From the NCBI RefSeq assembly GCF_025403375.1, contig NZ_JAMPTM010000001.1:57193-121192 (forward strand): 64,000 nucleotides of DNA. The letters run 5' to 3'. Source of the stretch: Frankia gtarii. Lineage in GTDB: Bacteria > Actinomycetota > Actinomycetes > Frankiales > Frankiaceae. The notes beneath the pieces are model-generated. The model was not told the DNA's origin. It worked only from the letters and a program-made list of their open reading frames with translations, and did no database searches. A program made the translations under genes and the position numbers. Below are positions 34,062 to 43,367 of the stretch, piece after piece. Every line of letters starts with the position of its first letter. The stretch's first letter is position 1.

Positions 34062-34883
34062 TCACCGCAGCGTCCCGAGCGCGTCGGCGTCGGCCTCGAT
34101 GCGGTCGAGCCGTTCCCGCAGCCACGTCAGGGTCTCGCGGTGGGTGTTCACGTAGAGCCGGTCGCCGCGGATGGCCCGCACGACGAGCCGGCCGACGTCG
34201 ATCGAGGCGACGGCGTCGGCCACCCGGCTCGTGATGAACTCTCTGATGTTCGGATCGTCCAGCTCCCCGCGCTCGACCCTGCGCATCGCCTCGCTCAGCT
34301 GCCGGGTCACCACCCCGCCGGGGGTGAGCACCGAGGTGCTGACCGCGGTACCGAGCGCGGCGAGCTCGGCGCGCAGCATCTCGGTCAGGGCGACCGAGGC
34401 GTGTTTCGCCGGCGGATACGGGCCGAGATCGGGCGTGGCGACGAGTCCCTGGCGGGACGAGGTGTTCACGATGTGCCCCTCCCCCTGCTCGAGCATCCGG
34501 GGAAGGAACGCGTTGAGCCCATGCAGAATCGAGTACAGGTCCACACCGAACACGCGATCCCAGGCCGAGATCTCGAGGGGCTCGACGAGAGGGCTGCGGG
34601 CCCCGATCCCGGCGTTGTTGCACAGCACGTGCGCCGTGCCAAACCGCTCGAACGTGCTGTCCCGCAGGTTGTCCAGCGCCTTCGCGTCGGCGACGTCCGT
34701 GCGCACCGCCAGTACCTCGGCCCCGGCCTCGGCCAGCGAGGCGCGGGCGGTCTCGAGATACCCGTCGTCGATGTCGGCGAGGACGAGCTTCATGCCCTCC
34801 TCGGCGAAGGCCTGGGCCAGGCCGAGACCGATCCCGCTGGCAGCGCCCGTGACCACCGCGACCTTGCCCTCGAGGTCGTCCAT
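34062..34883 (-). CDS. SDR oxidoreductase
   Basis: 273 aa from ATG 34883 with GGAGAGGG upstream; reading further upstream only translates the repeat at 34896-34950. Cofactor motif TGAASGIGLGLAQAF, NNAG, Ser in VNTSSRQGLVA, and a variant catalytic stretch YPPAKHASVALTE in which Tyr and Lys keep their spacing. The C-terminal helix VNTHRETLTWLRERLDRIE parallels the SDR at 33124. Downstream of the quinone-oxidoreductase-type gene in one operon; the substrate is not evident. Confidence 0.87.
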   Translation of the reverse strand: MDDLEGKVAVVTGAASGIGLGLAQAFAEEGMKLVLADIDDGYLETARASLAEAGAEVLAVRTDVADAKALDNLRDSTFERFGTAHVLCNNAGIGARSPLVEPLEISAWDRVFGVDLYSILHGLNAFLPRMLEQGEGHIVNTSSRQGLVATPDLGPYPPAKHASVALTEMLRAELAALGTAVSTSVLTPGGVVTRQLSEAMRRVERGELDDPNIREFITSRVADAVASIDVGRLVVRAIRGDRLYVNTHRETLTWLRERLDRIEADADALGTLR

Positions 34884-34895
34884 GGTGCCCTCTCC

Positions 34896-34950
34896 GTTCC
34901 CGATGTGCAGTGGGTTCCCGATGTGCAGTGAGTTCCCCGATGCGCAGTGG
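34896..34950. repeat. 18-bp tandem repeat, three units, in front of an SDR start
   Basis: GTTCCCGATGTGCAGTGG (34896), GTTCCCGATGTGCAGTGA (34914) and a slightly longer third unit (34932-34950) lie between the two genes of the operon. Spacing between the dehydrogenase stop and the next ribosome site is set by this array. Confidence 0.88.
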
Positions 34951-34965
34951 CCGACGAGCGGAAAG

Positions 34966-35928
34966 CTAGTCGGCGGCCAGAACGATCTTGCCCAGCTTGC
35001 CCGGGCCACGCAGCCGCTCGTAGGCCTCGGCCCACTTCTCCAGCGGGAAGGTCGAGTCGACCGGCACCCGCACCCGGCCCGCGGCCAGCAGCGGCACCAC
35101 CGCGCCGGCGATGTCGCGGGCCAGGGTCGCCTTCTCGGCGTTGGTCCGTCCCCGGATCGTCGTCCCGATCACCCGGCATCGCTGCAGCAGGAGATGGCCC
35201 AGCCACCAGGGAGCGGTGGTGGGTACCGGCGCCAGCAGACCCACCACCATCAGCGTGCCCTGACGGGCCAGCATCATGACCCGGTCCAGGCAGGCCTCGC
35301 CACCGACGAGATCCACGATGATGTTATACGGACCGTGCTCCTTCTCGCCGTCCGGGGTTATCACGTCCACGTTCGTCCCACCGAGCAGCGCCTTCACCGG
35401 CTCGTGCAGCTCGGTCCGGCGCACGCTGGCCACCACGTGCGCGCCGGAAACGGCGGCGATCTGCAGCATGGCCGTGCCCACCCCGCCGGCGGCACCGGTG
35501 ACCAGGACGCGGTCACCCGCCCGCACGCCGGCCTGGCTGACGAGCGCGTCCCAGGCCGTACTGAACGCCTCGGGGAAGCCTGCTGCCTCCGCCCACGACA
35601 GGGTCTCGGGTACCGGCACCAGCAGGTCGGCCGGTACCGCGACCCGTTCGGCCTGGCCGCCGCCGCCGATCAACGCCATCACCCGGTCGCCGCGGGCGAC
35701 GCCGGTAACCGCCGCACCGACCTGTTCGACCTCGCCGGCGACCTCCAGGCCCGGCACGTCGGCCGGCCATCCCGCCGGAGCCTGATAGTGACCGGCCGCC
35801 TGCTGCAGGTCGGCCGCGTTCAGTCCCGCCGCCCGGACCCGGACGACCACGTCATTGGGCCCCGCCACCGGATCAGGCCGTACCTGCAGGCCAAGCGTCT
35901 TGTCTGAGCCTATCGTCACCGCCCGCAT
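34966..35928 (-). CDS. Quinone-oxidoreductase-type (zinc-free MDR) dehydrogenase
   Basis: 320 aa. GroES-like N domain with AAGLNAADLQQAAGHY and VPGLEVAGEVEQVG, then the NADPH-binding VLVTGAAGGVGTAMLQIA and IIVDLVGGEACLDR. No zinc-binding cysteines are present, as in QOR/enoyl reductases of the medium-chain family. It likely reduces an activated double bond. ATG 35928 lies eight bases after GGAGGA. The AT box just upstream marks the promoter of this two-gene operon. Confidence 0.9.
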   Translation of the reverse strand: MRAVTIGSDKTLGLQVRPDPVAGPNDVVVRVRAAGLNAADLQQAAGHYQAPAGWPADVPGLEVAGEVEQVGAAVTGVARGDRVMALIGGGGQAERVAVPADLLVPVPETLSWAEAAGFPEAFSTAWDALVSQAGVRAGDRVLVTGAAGGVGTAMLQIAAVSGAHVVASVRRTELHEPVKALLGGTNVDVITPDGEKEHGPYNIIVDLVGGEACLDRVMMLARQGTLMVVGLLAPVPTTAPWWLGHLLLQRCRVIGTTIRGRTNAEKATLARDIAGAVVPLLAAGRVRVPVDSTFPLEKWAEAYERLRGPGKLGKIVLAAD

Positions 35929-35943
35929 GGGCAGATCCTCCAA

Positions 35944-35966
35944 TTGTATATATTATATATTTATGG
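35944..35966. promoter_or_regulatory. AT-rich box upstream of the QOR operon
   Basis: TTGTATATATTATATATTTA lies 16 bp upstream of the QOR start, including the palindrome ATATATTATATAT (35948-35960). It overlaps the ribosome-site side of the leader closely, so binding here would block expression. Confidence 0.55.
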
Positions 35967-35995
35967 AATGTTCGGCCAGTGGCTGCCCCGCCGCG

Positions 35996-36706
35996 TCAAC
36001 ACCCGTCCGGTTCCGTGGACCGGCCGGTCTCCTGGGCCAGGTGCTCGGTGAGCAGTGTGCCCGCCCGGCGGATGTGGTCGGTCATCGCCGCGCGGGCGGC
36101 GTCGCCGTCCGAGTCCCGCAGCGCCCGGAGGATGGCGCGGTGGTCGCGGGCGGACGCCGCCGACCAACCGCGGATGGACGGAAAGAACCGTCGCGGCGCG
36201 TAGCTGAGCGTCGAGCCGAGAAGCCAGCGGATCTTCGGTGCGTCGGCGATGCGATTGATCATCCGGTGGAACTCGAAGTTCAGTTCCTCGACCCCGGTGA
36301 GGTCGCCTGTTTCCGCGGCCCTCTCGAGTCTGGTCTGGATCTCCTGCAGCGCCCGGACGTCGGCCGAGGTCACCAGGTCCGCGGCCCGGGCGCACAGCTC
36401 CCCGCCGAGGAGGGCCTGGGCTTCGAAGGTGTCGCGGATGTCCTTCGGGGACAGCGGCGAGACGACGAACCCGCGTCGGGGTTCGACCTGCAGGAAACCC
36501 TTGCTCTGCAACTGCAGCAGCCCTTCCCGGGCCGGAGTGGCGCTGATGCCCAGGTCCTCGGCGACGGCCTCGGGCCTGATGAACTCACCGCCGCCGAGCC
36601 GGCCCGAGATGATCAGTTCACGGACGTGGGTGGCCACCTCGTCGCTGAGTCGTGGCCGGCGGTGGCGCGAGCGGCCCGTCCACGCCGGGAGCTTCGGCGC
36701 GGTCAC
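35996..36706 (-). CDS. GntR-family (FadR/FCD subfamily) transcriptional regulator
   Basis: 236 aa. The N-terminal winged helix has the GntR signature LSDEVATHVRELIISGRL, EAVAEDLGISATPAREGLLQLQ and RGFVVSPL. The C-terminal FCD all-helical domain (FEAQALLGGELCARAA through FHRMINRIADAP, DHRAILRALRDSD) binds small acids and often a metal through Asp/His residues. It follows the acyl-CoA dehydrogenase by 15 bases, so it is probably co-transcribed and may regulate it and the divergent MaoC-BVMO-patatin unit. GTG 36706 has no clear Shine-Dalgarno; coupling to the upstream gene is likely. Confidence 0.9.
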   Translation of the reverse strand: MTAPKLPAWTGRSRHRRPRLSDEVATHVRELIISGRLGGGEFIRPEAVAEDLGISATPAREGLLQLQSKGFLQVEPRRGFVVSPLSPKDIRDTFEAQALLGGELCARAADLVTSADVRALQEIQTRLERAAETGDLTGVEELNFEFHRMINRIADAPKIRWLLGSTLSYAPRRFFPSIRGWSAASARDHRAILRALRDSDGDAARAAMTDHIRRAGTLLTEHLAQETGRSTEPDGC

Positions 36707-36721
36707 GGCGTCGGCCCGGTT

Positions 36722-37909
36722 TCAGTACGCGAGTCCACCGCGCTCGACCAGCTGCCTGACGATGACGTTCTTCTGGATCTCATTGGTGCCCTCGCCAACA
36801 ATCATCAGCGGCGCGTCGCGGAAGTAGCGTTCGATGTCGAACTCGGTGGAATAGCCGTAGCCGCCGTGAATTCTTATCGCGGAGAGCGCGATCTCCATCG
36901 CGGTCTCCGAGCAGAACAGCTTGGCCAGGCCCGCCTCGAGATCGGTGCGCTCGCCCGAGTCCAGCCGCTCGGCGGCGTGCAGCAGCAGATGACGAGCCGC
37001 GGCAAGCTTGGACGCCATGTCGGCCAGGTGGTTGCCGACCGACTGGTGCTGCCAGATCGGCTTCCCGAAGCTCTCCCGCTGCTGGGCATAGGCGAGCGAG
37101 TCCTCGAAGGCGGCCCGGGCAACGCCGGTGGCGCGGGCGGCGACCTGGATCCGGCCGACCTCGAGACCCTTCATCATCTGGCCGAAGCCCTTGCCCTCCA
37201 CCCCGCCGAGCAGCGCGCCGGCGGGGACGCGGGCGTCGTCGAACGTGAGCTCGCAGGCCTCCACCCCCTTGTACCCCAGCTTGGGAAGGTCCTTGGACAC
37301 CAGAAAGCCGGGAACCTTCTCCACCAGCAGGATCGAGATGCCCCGGTGTTTCGGCGCCGCGGCGGGATCGGTCTTGCACAGCAGCGCCACGAGCCCGGAC
37401 CGGCGGGCGTTGCTGATCCAGGTCTTCGCCCCGTTGATCACGTATTCGTCGCCGTCCCGGCGGGCCGTGGTGCGCATCGCCTGCAGATCCGACCCCCCGC
37501 CCGGTTCGGTCAAGGCCATCGTCGCCCGCAGCTCCCCGGTGGCGAGCCGGGGCAGGTACGTCTCCTTCTGCTCCCGGGTGCCGTAGGTCAGGATGAGCTT
37601 GGCGACGACGGTGTGCCCGCCCATGGCGCCGGCCAGGCTCATCCAGCCGCGGGACAGCTCCTCGGTGACCAGCGCGTAGCAGGGGGTCGAGACCTGCCCG
37701 AAGCCATACGGCTCGGGGATGGCGAGGCCATAGACGCCGAGCTCCTTCATCTGCTCGATCAGACGTTCGGGATAGATGTTCGCGTGCTCCAGCTCCCGGA
37801 CGACCGGTCTGACCTCGCGGTCGACGAAGTCCCGCACGGTCTTGACGATGATCTGTTCCTCGGCGTCCAGCTTCATACTCGCCAGCCCTTCGTCGGATGC
37901 GACGACCAT
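36722..37909 (-). CDS. Acyl-CoA dehydrogenase
   Basis: 395 aa, normal length. It shows MALTEPGGGSDLQAMRTTA, WISNARRSGLVALL, the flavin-binding region QHQSVGNHLADMA, IHGGYGYSTEFDIERYFRDAPL and the catalytic glutamate in MIVGEGTNEIQKN. FAD-dependent alpha-beta dehydrogenation of an acyl-CoA is therefore well supported, unlike the two other ACADs in the window, whose equivalent Glu reads Gly. The start may be at 37909 or at the internal Met before KLDAEEQ. Divergent from MaoC; a 7-4-7 hairpin (GCCGGAG-CGAT-CTCCGGC, 37921-37938) lies in its leader. Confidence 0.92.
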   Translation of the reverse strand: MVVASDEGLASMKLDAEEQIIVKTVRDFVDREVRPVVRELEHANIYPERLIEQMKELGVYGLAIPEPYGFGQVSTPCYALVTEELSRGWMSLAGAMGGHTVVAKLILTYGTREQKETYLPRLATGELRATMALTEPGGGSDLQAMRTTARRDGDEYVINGAKTWISNARRSGLVALLCKTDPAAAPKHRGISILLVEKVPGFLVSKDLPKLGYKGVEACELTFDDARVPAGALLGGVEGKGFGQMMKGLEVGRIQVAARATGVARAAFEDSLAYAQQRESFGKPIWQHQSVGNHLADMASKLAAARHLLLHAAERLDSGERTDLEAGLAKLFCSETAMEIALSAIRIHGGYGYSTEFDIERYFRDAPLMIVGEGTNEIQKNVIVRQLVERGGLAY

Positions 37910-37974
37910 CGCGGAGATCAGCCGGAGCGATCTCCGGCCGAGCGAGCACGCCTGCCAACCTTCTCCGTCGGTCT

Positions 37975-38009
37975 ATGGACTATATTATCAAATCTATAGT
38001 ATGCATAGA
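37975..38009. promoter_or_regulatory. AT-rich box in the divergent promoter
   Basis: The region from ATGGACTATATTATC to TAGTATGCATAG contains the inverted pair ACTAT (37979-37983) and ATAGT (37996-38000), and lies between the acyl-CoA dehydrogenase (minus) and MaoC (plus). It would serve both directions. Confidence 0.55.
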
Positions 38010-38093
38010 TGACCAGACCACGATGCCCAAGACCACGATGCCCGATACCGACCATCGCCGGCGGTGGCATCCCACGAGCAGGAGTCACGGACC

Positions 38094-38678
38094 ATGAGCG
38101 AGGACCCGAAGGCTTCGCCGTCCACCCGGCGGCCGACCGTGAGCTGGGACGGTCGCTACCTGGAGGACTTCGTCGTCGGTGACGTGTACCGGCACCCGCT
38201 GGGGCGCACGGTGCTGGCCACGGACAACAGCTGGCTGACGTTGCTCACCCAGAACACCGCCGCGGTCCACTTCGACGCGCACTACGCCGCCCGCACCCAG
38301 TGGGGCCGGCCGCTGGTCGACTCGACCTTCACCCTGGCCCTGGTGACCGGGCAGAGCGTGCACGACGTGTCGATGAACGTGATGGCCAACCTGGGCTGGG
38401 ACCGGGTCCGGCTGCCCAACCCGGTCTTCGAGGGCGACACCATCTACTCCGAGTCCGAGGTCCTCTCGGCACGGGCGTCGGCGTCCCGCTCCGACGTGGG
38501 CGTCGTCGAGGTGCGCACCATCGGGTTCAACCAGGACGGCGTGATCGTCATCAGCTTCGAACGCACCCTGCTGGTCTACCGGCGCGGTCACGGCCCCGGG
38601 CGCGGCACGGTCGAGCCCCGGTGGGACGCGCGGACCCTCCGGGCCGCCGGTCTCGTGGTGTCGGCGCCCCCCGAATGA
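38094..38678 (+). CDS. MaoC-like hot-dog dehydratase (mesaconyl-CoA hydratase-like)
   Basis: 194 aa from ATG 38094 (GGAG upstream). YLEDFVVGDVYRHPLGRTVLATDNSWLTLLTQNTAAVHFDAHYA contains the hydratase-2 loop; its aspartate and histidine-type positions (DNSW, VHFD) match the mesaconyl-CoA-hydratase branch of MaoC proteins. GRPLVDSTFTLALVTG follows as expected. Predicted role: hydration of an enoyl- or mesaconyl-type CoA ester. Its stop overlaps a possible ATG of the following BVMO reading frame (ATGA). An Mct-like CoA-transferase, the usual partner of such a hydratase, is encoded at 27515. Confidence 0.87.
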   Translation: MSEDPKASPSTRRPTVSWDGRYLEDFVVGDVYRHPLGRTVLATDNSWLTLLTQNTAAVHFDAHYAARTQWGRPLVDSTFTLALVTGQSVHDVSMNVMANLGWDRVRLPNPVFEGDTIYSESEVLSARASASRSDVGVVEVRTIGFNQDGVIVISFERTLLVYRRGHGPGRGTVEPRWDARTLRAAGLVVSAPPE

Positions 38679-38731
38679 CAGGTGCGACGAACTCGCCCGA
38701 CAGTCCGGAAGGCATTCTCAGAGGAGCACAG

Positions 38732-40702
38732 GTGTCCGACCACAACCTTCAGTCGTTATTCACCCACCAGGTACCCCAGGCTCGGCTTGATCCCGACGAG
38801 CTGCGAGCGAACGCGGGTACCGCCGATCCCGCGCTTCTGCTCCTGTCCCTGGCCCACGTGACCGGGGACGCGTCGGTCCTGGACCGCTACGCCGGCCGGA
38901 TCAGCGCGCCCCAGGGAACGGTCAAGCGCGCGATCATCCCGACGGCGACGGTGTCCGACGAGGTTCGCGCCGAACTCGTCGACCAGCTCTGTGCGGCCCT
39001 GTCCCGGGATGATCAACCCGAGTATCTCGGCGTCGACGACCTTGCGCTGTTCGGCCGGATGGCCGACATCGCCGTCGGCCGGCAGGTCGCCGAGGAATAC
39101 CTCCCCATGTTCCGCGAGCAGGCCGGCTTCGTGCCGGACCAGCGCGCTGTCGAACCGACCAGGACACCGCCGGCAACCCTCAACGTCGCCATCCTCGGCG
39201 CCGGGATGACAGGAATCGCGGCCGGCGTCTCGGCGGTCGACCGGGGCTTCTCGTTCGAGATCTTCGAACAGTCACCGAGCCTGGGTGGGGTGTGGCGGGC
39301 GAACACCTATCCGGGCGTCGCGGTCGACACCCTGAGCGCCTACTACTCCCTCTCCTTCGCGACGAATCCGGACTGGTCCCACCTCTTCCCGATCGGCGAG
39401 CAGTATCTCGCCTATCTCCAGGAGGTATCAGACCGCCACGGAATCACCGAACACATCCGTTTCAACACGGAGGTCTCCCGGATCGAATGGGATGACCAGG
39501 CTCAGGTCTGGGAGCTGACCACGATCGCGGCCGACCGCACCGTCCGTAAGGTCCGGGCCGCGGCCGTCATCACCGCGGCCGGCCACCTCAACCGCCCCAA
39601 ATACCCGGCACTCGACGGGCGGGACAGCTTCGCCGGTGCGTCCTTCCACTCGGCCGAGTGGGACCACAGCGTCGATCTCCGCGGCAAGCGCGTCGGCATC
39701 ATCGGCGCCGGCGCGACCGCCGTCCAGGTCGTCGCCGCCATCGCCGGCGAGGTCGGCCACCTGACGCTGTTCCAGCGCCAGCCGCACTGGGTTGTCCCGA
39801 ACCTGGCCGGGGACAACGTGATTCCCGAGAGCGAGCGCTGGCTGCTGCGGCATCTCCCCTACTACCAGCAGTGGTTCCGGTTCAAGGCATTCTGGTTCAC
39901 CGGGGACGAGAACGGCTATGCGACGGTGCGGGTCGACCAGGAGTGGATGAAGGACCATCTCTCGATCTCCCCCGGCAACGACCGGCTCATGCAGGTGTGC
40001 CTGCAGTACATCGACAGCTGCTTCGGGGCGGGCTCCGAGCTCGCGCGGAAGGTGACACCCGACTACGCCCCCGCCGGTAAGCGGCTGGTGCGCGACCCCG
40101 CCGACTTCATCCCGGGCGGCTACTACTACGCGCTCAGTCAACCGCACGTGGACGTCGACACCTCGAAACTCGACCGGGTGGTCCCCGAGGGCATCCTCAC
40201 GGTCGACGGCGACCTCATCGAACTCGACGTGATCGTCTACGCGACCGGGTTCACCCTCGACTGGCTGTCGCCGGTCGAGGTCATCGGCCGGGACGGGGTC
40301 CGGCTCGCCGACGTCTGGCGCAACAACAACCCGCAGTCCTATCTCGGCGGGACCGTGCCAGGATTCCCCAACCTCTTCGTGAACTCCGGGCCCAACACCG
40401 GTGTCGGCCACGCGGGTGGGCACAACTTCATGGCGGAGGTCGTCAACCACTACGCCTTCGAGTGCCTGCAGCTCGTCGTCGAGCGGGGCGCGCGTTCCAT
40501 CGAGGTGACGCAGCAGGCCCACGACGAGCACAATGCCCGGCTCGACGCGGTCATGGATGGCTCCATCTGGACGCATGTGCTCGGCGCGCACACCTACTAC
40601 CGCAACGAGGCGGAGCGGGTCATCCTGCCGAGCCCGTGGCGGCTGGTGGAGTACTGGGAGATGTCGCAGACCCCGATCGAGGAGAAGTTCACCCTGCGCT
40701 GA
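38732..40702 (+). CDS. Flavin-containing Baeyer-Villiger monooxygenase, long (HAPMO-like) type
   Basis: 656 aa from GTG 38732, five bases after GAGGAG; ATG 38675, which overlaps the MaoC stop, would add 19 residues. An N-terminal extension of about 150 residues precedes the FAD motif VAILGAGMTGIAAGVSAV. GGVWRANTYPGVAVD, the fingerprint FAGASFHSAEWDHSV and the NADPH motif RVGIIGAGATAVQVVAAI follow. It shares the whole architecture with the BVMO at 15535. It should oxidise a ketone to an ester or lactone; the patatin-like hydrolase downstream could open the product. Confidence 0.92.
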   Translation: MSDHNLQSLFTHQVPQARLDPDELRANAGTADPALLLLSLAHVTGDASVLDRYAGRISAPQGTVKRAIIPTATVSDEVRAELVDQLCAALSRDDQPEYLGVDDLALFGRMADIAVGRQVAEEYLPMFREQAGFVPDQRAVEPTRTPPATLNVAILGAGMTGIAAGVSAVDRGFSFEIFEQSPSLGGVWRANTYPGVAVDTLSAYYSLSFATNPDWSHLFPIGEQYLAYLQEVSDRHGITEHIRFNTEVSRIEWDDQAQVWELTTIAADRTVRKVRAAAVITAAGHLNRPKYPALDGRDSFAGASFHSAEWDHSVDLRGKRVGIIGAGATAVQVVAAIAGEVGHLTLFQRQPHWVVPNLAGDNVIPESERWLLRHLPYYQQWFRFKAFWFTGDENGYATVRVDQEWMKDHLSISPGNDRLMQVCLQYIDSCFGAGSELARKVTPDYAPAGKRLVRDPADFIPGGYYYALSQPHVDVDTSKLDRVVPEGILTVDGDLIELDVIVYATGFTLDWLSPVEVIGRDGVRLADVWRNNNPQSYLGGTVPGFPNLFVNSGPNTGVGHAGGHNFMAEVVNHYAFECLQLVVERGARSIEVTQQAHDEHNARLDAVMDGSIWTHVLGAHTYYRNEAERVILPSPWRLVEYWEMSQTPIEEKFTLR

Positions 40703-40807
40703 TCACCGCGGTGCCGACCGGTTCGCCGGTGAGCATCGTCCGCGCCGGCGTGGAGGCCGGCATCCCACCGGGGTGAGACACCGGAAGCTGTCCGATGGAG
40801 GACCATC

Positions 40808-41677
40808 ATGAACGAACTCGGAACCGGGCCGAGCCGGCCGACGCGCGCGGTGGTGCTGGGCGGCGGTGGGGTCACCGGCATCGCGTGGGAGGTCGGGGTC
40901 GTCACCGGGCTGCTCGATGAGGGGGTCGATCTCGGCGCCGGTGACGCGCTGATCGGCACCTCCGCGGGCGCCTTCGTGGCCGCCCACCTGGCCGCGAGGA
41001 CGGACCTGGAAAAGACCTATCTCGCCCAGTTCGCCACGGACGCCCGGGAGATCTCGGCGACCATGTCACGGGAGAGCATCCTGGGATTCCAGGAGGCTTT
41101 CCAGCTCGGCGCGGGCGACCCGCGCCGGGTCGCGGCGGCGCTCGGACGGATGGCCCTGGCCGCCGAGACGGTCTCCACCCAGGCGCGGCTCGACGTCGTG
41201 GCCGGCCGGCTTCCCGTCCACGACTGGCCGGCAGCCCCACTCATGATCACCGCCCTGGACGCAGAGACCGGCGAGCTGCACATCTTCGACCGCACGTCGG
41301 GGGTGCCCCTGGTCACCGCCGCCGCCGCGAGCGGGGCCGTGCCCGGACTGTGGCCGGTGGTCCACGCCCGGGGCCGCACGTGGATCGACGGCGGCTCCTG
41401 CTCACCGGCGAACGCAAGCCTCGCCGGAGGCTACGACCGGGTGGTCGTCATCGCGCCGGCCCCGGCCGGCATGGCCGGGATGCCCGGCGCCGTCGAGGAT
41501 GTCGACGCGCTGCGGGCGCGGTCCCGAGTGGTGCTGCTGAGCCCGGACGAGCACACCCGGGAAGCCATCGGCGACAACGTGTTCGACACCTCCCGGCGGG
41601 GCCCGGCGGCCGAGGCGGGCCGAGCCCAGGGCCGTTCGGCGGCGGCCGCGGTCCGTGCGGTCTGGGACATCGAATGA
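40808..41677 (+). CDS. Patatin-like phospholipase/acyl hydrolase
   Basis: 289 aa. Oxyanion loop VVLGGGGVTGIAWEVGV, nucleophile elbow ALIGTSAGAFVAAHLA and the catalytic-dyad aspartate in WIDGGSCSPANASLAGGY are all in place. No signal peptide, so it is cytoplasmic. Patatins hydrolyse lipid or other carboxylic esters with a Ser-Asp dyad. The gene follows the BVMO by 105 bases on the same strand, making a role on the BVMO ester product plausible. Confidence 0.9.
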   Translation: MNELGTGPSRPTRAVVLGGGGVTGIAWEVGVVTGLLDEGVDLGAGDALIGTSAGAFVAAHLAARTDLEKTYLAQFATDAREISATMSRESILGFQEAFQLGAGDPRRVAAALGRMALAAETVSTQARLDVVAGRLPVHDWPAAPLMITALDAETGELHIFDRTSGVPLVTAAAASGAVPGLWPVVHARGRTWIDGGSCSPANASLAGGYDRVVVIAPAPAGMAGMPGAVEDVDALRARSRVVLLSPDEHTREAIGDNVFDTSRRGPAAEAGRAQGRSAAAAVRAVWDIE

Positions 41678-41791
41678 TGTGGCCACCTACGTGACGCAGC
41701 TGCGGGCCTTGGCCCAGCCCCGCTCGGCTCGGGCGCCAGCCGCGCCGATCACCACTCTGCGCACGGCCACGGCGCTCAGCCTCCGGACGCC

Positions 41792-41992
41792 CTAACTCGG
41801 ATCCCGCAGAATGCGCAGGGCCTGCTTGGGGCAGGCGAGCACCGCCGCCTCGACATCGGGCCAGTTGTCGGGGTCCGGCTCCTCCTCGAGGATCGTCAGA
41901 AGATCGTCGTCACCGAGTTCGAACACCGTCGGCGCCAGGCCGACGCACATGGCGTTGCCCTCACAGATGTCCGGGTCCAGAAGCACACGCAC
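41792..41992 (-). CDS. Single-cluster ferredoxin (3Fe-4S type), P450 partner
   Basis: 66 aa from GTG 41992 with GGAGG six bases upstream. VLLDPDICEGNAMCVGLAP gives two cluster cysteines and LACPKQAL the third, the pattern of actinobacterial 3Fe-4S ferredoxins. The residue between the first two cysteines that is often His, Ala or Cys is Asn (CEGNAMC). Divergent from the P450 at 42130, whose electron donor it very likely is; it may also serve the P450 at 21317. Confidence 0.9.
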   Translation of the reverse strand: MRVLLDPDICEGNAMCVGLAPTVFELGDDDLLTILEEEPDPDNWPDVEAAVLACPKQALRILRDPS

Positions 41993-42050
41993 GGGCAACC
42001 TCCACTTGTTCGCCACCAGCCACAGCCGTTGCACATATTACGTGACCGCT

Positions 42051-42091
42051 AGAGGGTAATCTTCTTGTCGGGCACGGCAACTGTCATTACC
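42051..42091. promoter_or_regulatory. Divergent ferredoxin/P450 promoter with inverted pair
   Basis: GGTAAT (42055-42060) and ATTACC (42086-42091) form an inverted pair 25 bases apart. AGAGGGTAA (42051-42059), read on the minus strand as TTACCCTCT, also occurs in the palindrome at 45893. An operator is plausible. Confidence 0.4.
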
Positions 42092-42129
42092 GCGCCCGCT
42101 GTCCGGATGTCTGGACGTTGGAGGAAGCG

Positions 42130-43347
42130 ATGGCGGCACGATCGATCCATGAGCTGGACCTGCCGAGCCTGCGGGACACCGGGGTGGGGGCGCTTGATCC
42201 TGCCGCCATCCAGGCCTCCTGGCAGCACCACTGGCTGTCCAGGACACCCCTGGGGTTCGCGGTGACCCGCCATGAGGACGTCTTCGCCGTGCTGCGCGAT
42301 CGCCGGTTCCACTCGGCGAGCTCGCGGCTGGCGAAGATGCCCGGCGACGATGAGGACTACCTGGGGAGCCTGCCCAGGTCCCTGCTCTCGATGGACGGCA
42401 ACGAGCACTCCCGGCTGCGACGGCTGGTCTCGCCCGCCTTCACGCCGAAGGCCGCCGACCGGCTGCGCCCGTACATGCGTGAGGTCATCAACGCGTTGGT
42501 CGACTCGGTCGCTGCGAGCGGACGGTGCGAGTTCGTCGGCGACCTCTGCGACCCGTACCCGGTCCCGATCATCTGCCGACTGCTCGGCGCGCCCACCCAG
42601 GACTCGAAGATCTTCTCCCAGTGGGCAACCGACATCCACCGCAAGTTCAACAACAACCTGGCGGCGGACCTGCCCGTCATCCGGCGGGCGACCGAGGAGC
42701 TCAAGGACTACGTCCGGGCGATGATCGACGAGCGCCGCACCACCCCGACGAACGATCTGATCAGCGAGCTGATCGCCGTCGAGGAGCAGGGCGATCGTCT
42801 CTCGACCGAGGAGCTCGTCACGATGGCGGAGCTGATCCTCATGGCCGGCACCGACACCACCCGCAACCAGCTGGCGTGCAGCGTGGCGGTACTCGCCGAG
42901 CACCCCGACCAGTGGGCGTTGCTCGGCCAACGACCCGAGCTGGCCGCCCAGGCGGTGGATGAGACCATGCGGCATCTCGGCGCTCTGCGAGGAACGCTCC
43001 GCTTCGCCGCCGAGGACATCGAGTACCGGGATGTCCTCTTCCCGAGGGGGACCCTGTTGTGGACGTCGGCCGTCGGCGCCAACATGGACCCGTCCGTCTG
43101 GGAGGCCCCCGAAACGTTCGACATCACCCAGAAACGGTCCATCCAGCACCTGACGTTCGGATCGGGTATCCACTACTGCCTCGGCGCCTCGCTGGCCCGG
43201 GCCGAGCTCCAGGAGGCGCTGGCGCTGCTGGCCCGGCGGATGCCCGGACTCACCCTCGACGGGCCGGTCGACTGGCAGCCCTCGAACGTCGGGATCTGGG
43301 GGCCGGCCCGGCTTCGGCTGCGCTTCCAGCCTGACGTTCGAGCGTGA
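42130..43347 (+). CDS. Cytochrome P450
   Basis: 405 aa from ATG 42130, five bases after GGAGG. I-helix motif LILMAGTDTTRNQLACS, ExxR in VDETMRHLGA, heme loop FGSGIHYCLGASLAR with thiolate Cys350, and the C-terminal GIWGPARLRLRF. A class I P450, paired with the divergent ferredoxin. The dead P450 at 45590 closely resembles it at the C terminus (LDGP and GIWGP-type segments), so the two probably derive from a duplication. Confidence 0.93.
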   Translation: MAARSIHELDLPSLRDTGVGALDPAAIQASWQHHWLSRTPLGFAVTRHEDVFAVLRDRRFHSASSRLAKMPGDDEDYLGSLPRSLLSMDGNEHSRLRRLVSPAFTPKAADRLRPYMREVINALVDSVAASGRCEFVGDLCDPYPVPIICRLLGAPTQDSKIFSQWATDIHRKFNNNLAADLPVIRRATEELKDYVRAMIDERRTTPTNDLISELIAVEEQGDRLSTEELVTMAELILMAGTDTTRNQLACSVAVLAEHPDQWALLGQRPELAAQAVDETMRHLGALRGTLRFAAEDIEYRDVLFPRGTLLWTSAVGANMDPSVWEAPETFDITQKRSIQHLTFGSGIHYCLGASLARAELQEALALLARRMPGLTLDGPVDWQPSNVGIWGPARLRLRFQPDVRA

Positions 43348-43367
43348 CCGCGAGACCCCCGGCCGAG